This document shows positions 12,345 through 19,746 of a stretch of 20,830 nt of DNA, piece by piece. The DNA lies in NCBI GenBank assembly GCA_002469305.1, contig DKEY01000177.1, positions 1,878 through 22,707 of the forward strand, given 5' to 3'. The translations under genes and the position numbers were made by a program. Below the pieces are notes generated by a model. It saw nothing but the letters and a program-made list of their open reading frames with translations. It made no database searches and was not told the DNA's origin. The stretch is from Sulfurospirillum sp. UBA6810. GTDB lineage: Bacteria > Campylobacterota > Campylobacteria > Campylobacterales > Sulfurospirillaceae. Each line of letters starts with the position of its first letter. Positions within the stretch are counted from its first letter, which is position 1.

Positions 12345-15328
12345 TTGCCTTTTGCCCTCCCTCGTAAGTACTCTAACACACAAGCCAAGATATCATCATC
12401 GTCTTTACTTCTGGCTTTGAGGATAACTCTTTGGTCATTTTGCTCTTTTAATGTTATATTTTGTGCATAATTTGAGATAGAAATTATATCTACATGTGAA
12501 GCTAAAATCTTTATGGTGATAAGTTCTAAAAACTGTTTTGTCTGCACATCAAGCTTCCCAAATCTATCTTGCATCTCTTCTTCTATCTCTAGCACTTCTA
12601 GTACACTGTCACAGCGACTAAGCCTTCTGTAAAGCTCTAACCTTACTCTATCTTCTGTTATATAATCACTGTTGATATAAGCACTCACAGAGAGTTTCAA
12701 ATCAACCTCTTTTTTCTTGATTGGTGCTTTGTTTAAAAGATGATTTATCGCATCTTCTAGCATTTTGAGATATAAAGAGTAACCGATATTTTTTATATGT
12801 CCGCTTTGAGCTTCCCCTATGAGATTACCCCCACCTCGAATCTCCAAATCATGATACGCTAAAACTGAGCCACTTCCTAGATAAGAGTTTGACTCTAGTG
12901 CTATGAGTCTTTTTCTTGATTGTTCGCTGAGACTCTCTTTGTCTTTTACTAAAAAGTAGCAGTACCCTTGTCTTTTTCCACGCCCAACACGCCCACGTAT
13001 CTGATGTAAATCTGCCATACCAAAGTTTTCACTACCATCAACAATGATGGTGTTTACATTTGGGATATGGATACCTGATTCGATGATAGAAGTTGAGAGC
13101 AAGATGTCATACTCTTTGTTTTCAAAGTGCATCATCTCTTTTTCTGTGACTGTTGCACTTATCTGAGAGTGAAGTGTGAGGATTTTTATACCAGGCAGTA
13201 GCTTTTCTAACTCTTTTTTCTTTGTCTCTATACTAGCAATGCGGTTGTGTACAAAAAATACTTGTCCACCACGTCTAAGTTCTCTTGAAATCGCCTCTTT
13301 AAGTACTTTTTCATCGTACTCTTTTACAAACGTTCGTAAATCTTGTCTATCATTTGGTGGTGTGAGTATCTGAGAGTATTGCTTGATAGAGCTTAACGCC
13401 ATGTTAAGACTTCTAGGGATTGGAGTAGCACTCATAGAGAGGATATGTACATTTTCTCTTTTTTCTTTGAGCTTCTCTTTTTGCTTCACGCCAAATTTAT
13501 GCTCTTCATCTACAACTATAAGCGCTGGATTGAGCATCTCTACTTCAAGTAAAGAGTGTGTTCCAACACAAACTTTGAGAGTTCCATTTTTTAAGTCTTT
13601 CAAGATGATAGATTTTTGCTTTGCACTTGTAAATCTATCTAACTTTTCTACACGAATATCATACTTTTTAAAACGCTCATAAAGCGATTTGTAGTGTTGT
13701 GAGCTCAAAAGGGTAGTAGGTGCTAGCATAATGCTTTGAAAGCCATTTATGGCGCTTAAGAAGATGGCATTCATAGCTACTTCTGTTTTTCCAAAACCAA
13801 CATCACCACTTAAAAGCCTATCCATCATCTTACCAGATTTTAAATCCCCAAATATCTCTTCTATACTTTTTATCTGGTCATCAGTATAATCAAATCCAGA
13901 ATCTCTTTGAAACTCTAAAACTTTTTCATTTACATGTAAGACTGAGGAGTCTATCATCTCTCTTTTTGCAGCAGTTGCTACTATCTGAGAGGCTATCTCA
14001 AAGAGTTTCTCTCTTGTTTTTGCTTTGAGTTTTTGAAAACTTCCTTTGCCAAGCTTATCTACAACAGCCAAACTCCCGCCATCGCCTATATACCTATCGA
14101 TAACATCCAAGTTTTCAACAGGCAAAAGAAGTTTATCTTCTCCTTGATAAGTGATAAGGACAAAGTCTCTCGTTGAACCTAGTACTGTTGTGTTTTGTAA
14201 ACCTTTAAATATACCAACCCCATAGTTTTCATGAACAACATAATCACCAACTTTAAGCTCATCTAGGATAAGTGAAGGGCGTTTTCGTTTTTTGGATTTT
14301 ATCTCTTTATTGAGAGAGAGGATAATATCATCATCACTTATCATGCTGACGATCAAATCACTTTGGACAAATCCAAGCTTTACATCTAAATCATGTTGGC
14401 GAAGTAAAACTTCACTTTTTGCCAAAATCGTTATCTTTTTCTTTTTATGAAAATCCAAAAAAGTTTTTATAGAGGCAATCTCAAGTGGCTTATATCTTTT
14501 TGCTTCAGGAATTACTTCGATTTTTTCTATCTTTTGTGCTTTTGCTTCATCAAAGAAAGAGAGTTCTTGTATATCTTCTTCTAAAGAAGAGATTTTTTTG
14601 ATATTAAAAACTTCAAAGTAATCATCACAAACATCTTTTAGCGCCCAAATACCAAGAGAGTGTATATCTTTTAAAAAGCTATCACTTTTGATTTGTGTCA
14701 CTTTACTCTCTACTCCCTCGTACTCCTCACGACTTAGAGCAAAAAGAGCTGGGGGAATCGTGATACTTTCTAGTTCTTCTGGATTGCTTTTTTGCGTTTG
14801 TGGGTCAAACTCTCTTATACTTTCAATCGTATCATCAAACAAAGAAATACGAAAAGCACTCTCTTTATCTATCGGAAATACATCTATGATATCACCTCTA
14901 AAAGAGACTTCACCCAATGTTTCAACGACATCTACAACACTGTATCCCCAGTGTAGAAGTTCCTCTTGAAACTCTCTTAGTTTTATAGTACCTCCAAACT
15001 CCAATGTTATGGTTTGAAAAAATTTCTTTGGAGGAAGGGGTGTAAAAAGTGTTCTAAGAGGGGCAACGATAACTTTTTTTGAGGAGTTGTCTTCATAGTA
15101 TTTTTTTAAAGTGTTTAACAGTTGATGTATCTCTTCTGAGTAAGAGAGTAAATCATCTCCAAAAGAGGCTCTTAAATCAGGAAGAATATAACTGTTTCGA
15201 CCTGTTAAAGAGATAGCATCTGATGCTTTTTTAGCATCTTTGTCGTTGGAAACACAAACTAAATTTGTATTAGTCTGTGTTTTAAAATATTCATAACATG
15301 CTGGTTGCAAATCTTTATTGTTCCTCAC
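12341..15328 (-). CDS. mfd: Transcription-repair coupling factor Mfd
   Basis: DNA translocase that removes RNA polymerase stalled at DNA damage and recruits UvrA, 995 residues. Campylobacterota Mfd are shorter than the 1148-residue E. coli protein. Order: UvrB-like N-terminal region (about 1-340, with SFRGDIIDVFP at 142-152); RNA-polymerase-interacting CarD-like domain starting VGDYVVHENYGVGIFKGL (360-377); helicase lobe 1 with Walker A GDVGFGKT (508-515), DEEH (607-610) and SATPIPRSL; lobe 2 with SIIESGIHIPN and QIRGRVGRG (776-784); then the TRCF C-terminal domain. The start is GTG at 15328 inside the end of the bactofilin gene, a 14-base overlap. The stop overlaps the ATPase start. Clear assignment. 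Confidence 0.98.
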   Translation of the reverse strand: MRNNKDLQPACYEYFKTQTNTNLVCVSNDKDAKKASDAISLTGRNSYILPDLRASFGDDLLSYSEEIHQLLNTLKKYYEDNSSKKVIVAPLRTLFTPLPPKKFFQTITLEFGGTIKLREFQEELLHWGYSVVDVVETLGEVSFRGDIIDVFPIDKESAFRISLFDDTIESIREFDPQTQKSNPEELESITIPPALFALSREEYEGVESKVTQIKSDSFLKDIHSLGIWALKDVCDDYFEVFNIKKISSLEEDIQELSFFDEAKAQKIEKIEVIPEAKRYKPLEIASIKTFLDFHKKKKITILAKSEVLLRQHDLDVKLGFVQSDLIVSMISDDDIILSLNKEIKSKKRKRPSLILDELKVGDYVVHENYGVGIFKGLQNTTVLGSTRDFVLITYQGEDKLLLPVENLDVIDRYIGDGGSLAVVDKLGKGSFQKLKAKTREKLFEIASQIVATAAKREMIDSSVLHVNEKVLEFQRDSGFDYTDDQIKSIEEIFGDLKSGKMMDRLLSGDVGFGKTEVAMNAIFLSAINGFQSIMLAPTTLLSSQHYKSLYERFKKYDIRVEKLDRFTSAKQKSIILKDLKNGTLKVCVGTHSLLEVEMLNPALIVVDEEHKFGVKQKEKLKEKRENVHILSMSATPIPRSLNMALSSIKQYSQILTPPNDRQDLRTFVKEYDEKVLKEAISRELRRGGQVFFVHNRIASIETKKKELEKLLPGIKILTLHSQISATVTEKEMMHFENKEYDILLSTSIIESGIHIPNVNTIIVDGSENFGMADLHQIRGRVGRGKRQGYCYFLVKDKESLSEQSRKRLIALESNSYLGSGSVLAYHDLEIRGGGNLIGEAQSGHIKNIGYSLYLKMLEDAINHLLNKAPIKKKEVDLKLSVSAYINSDYITEDRVRLELYRRLSRCDSVLEVLEIEEEMQDRFGKLDVQTKQFLELITIKILASHVDIISISNYAQNITLKEQNDQRVILKARSKDDDDILACVLEYLRGRAKGK

Positions 15329-15707
15329 TATCCATTACGATAGGAGTTTCACCATCTTTTTTGATTTTGCTCTCACCCTCAAAACGTGCTTTCGCTTCTA
15401 TCATAAGCTCTTTTGAGTGTACTTTTCCTAAAAATGTACCACCCTCCAAAACTTCAACGCCATCACAATTAGCATCACCCTCAAAAAGTCCATTGACAAT
15501 CAATCTATTTGCAACTACTTGCCCATGGATTTTGCCATTTTTACCGATGGTTACGATACTTTGTGAGTTAATCTGCCCTTTTACTTCACCATCTACATGT
15601 AGCCTAGATTGACAATTAAAAACACCATCAATTTTTGCTCCACTCGCTATTATTGTTGTTTCAGAAGCTGAAACTGAGTGTTCATTATCTTTATTAAAGA
15701 TTGCCAT
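15315..15707 (-). CDS. Bactofilin (CcmA-like)
   Basis: Polymer-forming cytoskeletal protein of 130 residues. A short disordered N-terminus leads into a right-handed beta-helix of repeated hydrophobic-turn units: ASGAKIDGVFNC, SRLHVDGEVKGQI, SIVTIGKNGKIHGQV, NRLIVNGLFEGDA and so on, to about residue 112, with a charged tail. This is the bactofilin (DUF583) fold. In Helicobacter pylori the bactofilin CcmA is encoded next to M23 endopeptidase genes and sets helical cell shape; the same pairing occurs here. ATG at 15707 has AAAGGAG upstream. The first 58 bases lie inside the end of the M23 peptidase gene, an unusually long overlap. Confidence 0.93.
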   Translation of the reverse strand: MAIFNKDNEHSVSASETTIIASGAKIDGVFNCQSRLHVDGEVKGQINSQSIVTIGKNGKIHGQVVANRLIVNGLFEGDANCDGVEVLEGGTFLGKVHSKELMIEAKARFEGESKIKKDGETPIVMDSEEQ

Positions 15708-16546
15708 GAGACCCTTTTCTCCTTTTTAAATATTTCTTTAAAATTTGTGCTGTTCCATTCCATAAAATTCTTTGGATCAAGTGGTCTTGTAACAAACCTA
15801 ACCTCATAGTGTAAATGAGGTCCTGTCGATAAACCACTATTACCAGTATAACCTATAATATCACCTTTTTTAACAAACTGCCCAGCAGGTACTGGGAATT
15901 TACTACTTAGGTGTGCGTAACTCGTTTTAAAACCAAAATTGTGTTCTATTATAACTAAATTGCCAAAACCACTTGAATTATGAAATCCAGCATACTCGAT
16001 AACGCCATCAGCTGGAGCTTTTACAGGTGTCATAAGATTGGCTCGAAGATCAATCCCTCTATGAAATTCTTTACTTTTTAAGATAGGATGTACTCTCCAG
16101 CCAAAACTTCCACTAAGTCCAGTATAAGGGATTACTTCTCCATTTGGGATATTGCTGAAAAACACCTTTTGCTGTGTGGAGTTAAAACTTATATTATCTA
16201 ACCTTGCATCAACCTCTTCTTCCAAAGAAGGCTTAATCCCAACTAACTCTTCTATATCTGTTATCTTCTCTTTGATAGCATCAAACTCTTTTGTTTTATC
16301 TTGGATTTTTAAAAGCAACTCATCGTTACTCTTTTTTAAAACTATCTGTTCTTGTGCTGTTATCTCTTTTTTACGCTCCAAATCACTCACTTCATCTATC
16401 AAAAAAGATATCAAATAAGAACCTGCAACGATAATAAATACAACAAAAAGTGTAAAATATAAAACAAATCTTTTTATAATTTGGTGCAACAGATAGTGCT
16501 TTGAGCCATTTATATCAGATATGGTTATAGTAAATCTATCTCTCAA
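15650..16546 (-). CDS. M23-family peptidoglycan endopeptidase, Csd1/Csd2-like
   Basis: Inner-membrane-anchored periplasmic LytM/M23 peptidase of 298 residues. N-terminal transmembrane helix about 26-50, coiled coil about 52-104, LytM domain about 140-262. Zinc ligands H162 and D166 (FHRGIDLR) and H246 (GPHLHYEVR); catalytic-site H212 (YAHLS) and H244. All are present, so it should be active, cutting peptide crosslinks. The gene overlaps the bactofilin gene, as the helical-shape gene csd1 does with ccmA in Helicobacter, which points to a cell-shape role. The start is TTG at 16546 with AAGGGA just upstream, overlapping the folC end by 11 bases. Confidence 0.93.
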   Translation of the reverse strand: MRDRFTITISDINGSKHYLLHQIIKRFVLYFTLFVVFIIVAGSYLISFLIDEVSDLERKKEITAQEQIVLKKSNDELLLKIQDKTKEFDAIKEKITDIEELVGIKPSLEEEVDARLDNISFNSTQQKVFFSNIPNGEVIPYTGLSGSFGWRVHPILKSKEFHRGIDLRANLMTPVKAPADGVIEYAGFHNSSGFGNLVIIEHNFGFKTSYAHLSSKFPVPAGQFVKKGDIIGYTGNSGLSTGPHLHYEVRFVTRPLDPKNFMEWNSTNFKEIFKKEKRVSWQSLIKIMNTQFQLLKQQ

Positions 16547-17693
16547 ATTTTCCCTTTAAAAATGCTTCTATAACTGAAAATGAGCCAAAAACAAGATACT
16601 CTTTATCACTTTGTATTTTGCTAAATTCACTATATGATAAACCTACTTTTTCGAGGGTTTCATGGAGTTTTTCTTTTTGCAATGCTCTTACATTGTCAAT
16701 AGGAAGTATCTCTACATGTAAAACAATAGGGCTTAAAATACGAAGTATCTGCTCATACTCTTTATCATTATAACTATTATAGACTAAAATTACTTTTTTA
16801 CCATTAAACTGGCTTTTTAGAGCCTCTGCAGCCATAGGGTTATGCCCAACATCTATGGTGATATTTGGAGCTATCTTTTGACATCTACCAAAGAGTTCTA
16901 AGCCCTCAAGTAACTTCAAATTTACTTCAAAACCCAAAAGGTTATAGGCACAAAAAGCTGTTGCAAAATTATCAAATAAAAATTCTGCATAAGCATTTTT
17001 CTTTACATGTAAAAGTAGTTTTTCATAAAAATCTTCTTCTAGGTAACTAGCCGCAAAATAGAGATTTGATTTTACTTTCTCAACTCTGTTATGTGCAATT
17101 TCATAGACTATACTTTCAGGCTGCTTTGCTATAAGACAATCACCTCGGACACTGTTTATCTTTGTAGTTGCTATCTCTTGCAAAGTGTTTCCCAAAAAAG
17201 CTTGATGGTCATAACCGATAGGAGTAATTATGGATAAAACTTTATCAAATACATTTGTTGCATCATACTCTCCACCAAGTCCAGCTTCAAGAACTATATA
17301 CTCACACTCATCACAAAATATAAGCATTGCAAGAAGTGTTGTGTACTCAAAATACGAAAGTGCTTTCGAATCTTCCTCACTCAGTATGCTTTGTAGCTTC
17401 AAGTGATATACCTCTAAAATATCATCACTAATATCAACGCCATTGAGCCAAATTCTTTCGTTAAACTTTAGGATATGAGGAGAACTATAATGCCCTACTG
17501 ATTTTCCAGATTTTTGTAAGATATGAGCTAAAGCTCTTCCTGTTGAGCCTTTTGCATTTGTACCCACCAAGTGAATGATACGAGGAAGTTGAAAGTAACT
17601 TTGTATCTTATGATAGATATTTGGAAATCTCTCATAATCAATTTTGTCATAGTAGAGTGGCTTTTGTGCCAAATATGCATCTAATAACTTCAT
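16536..17693 (-). CDS. folC: Bifunctional dihydrofolate synthase / folylpolyglutamate synthase FolC
   Basis: Cytosolic Mur-ligase-family enzyme that adds glutamate to dihydropteroate and to tetrahydrofolate, using ATP. It has 385 residues, a little shorter than the E. coli protein (422). Landmarks: P-loop GTNAKGST (44-51), SSPHILKFNERI (70-81), LEAGLGGEYDATNVF, ITPIGYDHQAFLGNT and DVGHNPMAAEAL in the C-terminal domain. ATG at 17693; no strong ribosome site is visible, consistent with coupling to the cyclase gene ending six bases upstream. Downstream it overlaps the peptidase gene. Confidence 0.95.
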   Translation of the reverse strand: MKLLDAYLAQKPLYYDKIDYERFPNIYHKIQSYFQLPRIIHLVGTNAKGSTGRALAHILQKSGKSVGHYSSPHILKFNERIWLNGVDISDDILEVYHLKLQSILSEEDSKALSYFEYTTLLAMLIFCDECEYIVLEAGLGGEYDATNVFDKVLSIITPIGYDHQAFLGNTLQEIATTKINSVRGDCLIAKQPESIVYEIAHNRVEKVKSNLYFAASYLEEDFYEKLLLHVKKNAYAEFLFDNFATAFCAYNLLGFEVNLKLLEGLELFGRCQKIAPNITIDVGHNPMAAEALKSQFNGKKVILVYNSYNDKEYEQILRILSPIVLHVEILPIDNVRALQKEKLHETLEKVGLSYSEFSKIQSDKEYLVFGSFSVIEAFLKGKFER

Positions 17694-17699
17694 ATATAT

Positions 17700-19244
17700 C
17701 TAAATTTTTGGCATTACTTGATTTCTGCCAGACTCTTTTGCCTTGTATAGCATTTTATCTGCTTCTTCTAGTGTATTTTCAGATGAAGTACACTGTTCTC
17801 TTTGTGCAACACCACAGCTTATAGCTACATTGATACGTTCATTTTTATATATAAATTTATAGTTTTCGATAATTTGTCTTATCTTCTCAGCAAAATGTAC
17901 GCCACCTTCCAAATTTACACCTGGGAGTATAGCCAAAAACTCTTCACCACCATATCTACCAACAAAATCTGCTTGTCTCACATACTTTCTTAAAATCTTT
18001 CCAAACGAAGCAAGTATAACATCACCAGCGTCATGCCCATAGGTGTCATTTATCATTTTAAAGTGATCTATATCTAAAAAACAAAGAGTATAATCTATCT
18101 TGTATCTACTGTAAGCTTCTTCTGCTCTTTTTAACTCATTTGCTAAGGCTCTTTTTGTAGCTACATTTGTTAAGAAGTCTTCTTTACTCTCTTGTTTTGC
18201 ACTGATAAGTGCTGTTTCAAGTTTTTTAACTTTAAGATGCAATTTATTGATAGTTTGTTGATTTTCATTCATCTTCGCACTTAAACTTTTTGTCTCAGAC
18301 TCTAGCGAAGTTGCTATATGTATAAGTCTTGCTTGGATGGATTCAAAACTATCTTTTGAAAAGTTTATACTGGTTAAATCTTTTTTAATTCCCTTGACTT
18401 GTTCGTTACTTATATCGCTACTGTCAATTAAATCAAAGATTTTTTTATTGATTTCATCAAGGATTTTATCGAGTGTTGAAATCCTATTTTTTACTTCTGC
18501 TTTATCTAACTCTATTCTTTTTTTGATAAAGTGTTTAATCTCTTGCTGCATAGCTTGTGATGCCAGAGATTCAGGAGAATTTCTCAGCTCATAGCTTATC
18601 GTAGCCAAATCATCATTCATACTTGATGCGATAGAGGGCGTAAGCGTGGCAACAACAAGTGGTGCTATGGTTTTATATATATCACTATTGTTATCAAAAG
18701 AGAGAAGGTTTGTCACATCATGGACTAACTTTTCCAAATCTTCCTTATTTACCTTACCAAATCTATCTAGTTTTTTTAAAAAATCAGCATCATAGCTTGA
18801 AACAAATTCAAACCACTTATCTTTTATAAGTTCTATTGACTTTAGATCATGTTTAGACTCTAAGCGGTCTATCGAAGCATTTGCCAGTGTTGTTGCTTTT
18901 TTATTGTGGAGTATCGAAATAGCTTGCAATATACGTTTTGAGAGAAGTAAAAGAGAACTTATAAGTTGTTGGGCTTCATTTTCATTGATTCTATTTAACC
19001 TAGAGATAAAAAATACCAATAACTCATCAATCGTAGAGATATTTTTACTTTTAGCTTCAGCTGATAGTTTTGTATCTAGCTTTTGTATATATTTGCTTAC
19101 CTTTTGACAATCTTCAACCAAAACACCTTTTTTCTTTGCCACTTCGCAAAAAACTCTCTGATAATTATCTGGTGTAAAAGTTAAGTGTTCTGCTCTTAGC
19201 TTTTCAAAACTCTCTTTTATGATTTCATTTACTGTGCTTGCCAT
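17700..19244 (-). CDS. GGDEF-domain diguanylate cyclase with helical N-terminal region
   Basis: Likely makes the second messenger c-di-GMP from two GTP. It has 514 residues. The GGDEF domain spans about 355-512: DFLTNVATKRAL entry, FLDIDHFKMINDTYGHDAGD (metal ligand region), active-site GGEEF (432-436) and an intact product-inhibition site R423-Q-A-D426. The domain therefore looks catalytically competent and feedback-regulated. The first 350 residues have no membrane segment or signal peptide. They are helical with coiled-coil stretches (about 245-350), and I recognise no named sensor domain. ATG at 19244 follows AGAGG and overlaps the lipoprotein gene by 16 bases. Confidence 0.93.
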   Translation of the reverse strand: MASTVNEIIKESFEKLRAEHLTFTPDNYQRVFCEVAKKKGVLVEDCQKVSKYIQKLDTKLSAEAKSKNISTIDELLVFFISRLNRINENEAQQLISSLLLLSKRILQAISILHNKKATTLANASIDRLESKHDLKSIELIKDKWFEFVSSYDADFLKKLDRFGKVNKEDLEKLVHDVTNLLSFDNNSDIYKTIAPLVVATLTPSIASSMNDDLATISYELRNSPESLASQAMQQEIKHFIKKRIELDKAEVKNRISTLDKILDEINKKIFDLIDSSDISNEQVKGIKKDLTSINFSKDSFESIQARLIHIATSLESETKSLSAKMNENQQTINKLHLKVKKLETALISAKQESKEDFLTNVATKRALANELKRAEEAYSRYKIDYTLCFLDIDHFKMINDTYGHDAGDVILASFGKILRKYVRQADFVGRYGGEEFLAILPGVNLEGGVHFAEKIRQIIENYKFIYKNERINVAISCGVAQREQCTSSENTLEEADKMLYKAKESGRNQVMPKI

Positions 19245-19744
19245 TGTTGCATACCTCTTACAGATATGGTTGAGATAAACTCATTGATCGCATCAAGTGA
19301 TGCATAGCGTATCGCTTCAAATCTTTTTGTATCAGAGATTACACTATTTGCTTCAATAGGAAAGTCGTACTCACCAGTGGTTGATAAAGCACTAGTTTTT
19401 CCCTGCTTATTGGTAAACTTGATACTTAAACTAACTTTTGCTTTATACGAGATGACATATCCATTTGCATCATATAAGATTGGTGAAAAACTCACAGAAC
19501 CAAAGGAGACAAGAAAACTAGACTCTGCTAACTCTTTAGTCGTTAATTTGCCTACAAATCTAGTCAATATCGCTTCATTGATGGCATCTTTGATTATAAC
19601 ACTATTTTTGGGATCAACCCTACTGATAGAGACTTGTGCATAAATCTTATCCCCTAGAACTTGTTTTGCATAATAAGAACTTGGTTTATAACCACAGCCA
19701 CTTAAGAGCAAAATAAAAAATATCCCAAAAATACCAAATTTCAT
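19229..19744 (-). CDS. lptE: LptE-like LPS-assembly lipoprotein
   Basis: Outer-membrane lipoprotein of 171 residues, probably the plug partner of LptD in inserting lipopolysaccharide. Signal peptide about 1-16 with lipobox LSGC, lipidated C17, then GYKPSSYYAKQVLGDKIYAQVSISRVDPKNSV. That is a pattern of the small LptE/RlpB-like fold: a strand after the cysteine, a helix containing INEAILTRF, then beta strands. Primary sequence of LptE is poorly conserved, so the name rests on this pattern and on its place directly after leuS, the gene order also found in E. coli. It is two bases after the leuS stop. Confidence 0.82.
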   Translation of the reverse strand: MKFGIFGIFFILLLSGCGYKPSSYYAKQVLGDKIYAQVSISRVDPKNSVIIKDAINEAILTRFVGKLTTKELAESSFLVSFGSVSFSPILYDANGYVISYKAKVSLSIKFTNKQGKTSALSTTGEYDFPIEANSVISDTKRFEAIRYASLDAINEFISTISVRGMQQWQAQ

Positions 19745-19746
19745 AT

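Noticed and set aside
13383..13682. Plus-strand frames opposite mfd, folC, the cyclase and other minus-strand genes
   Set aside because: Antisense shadows rich in Ser, Leu and Phe without ribosome sites or recognisable domains.
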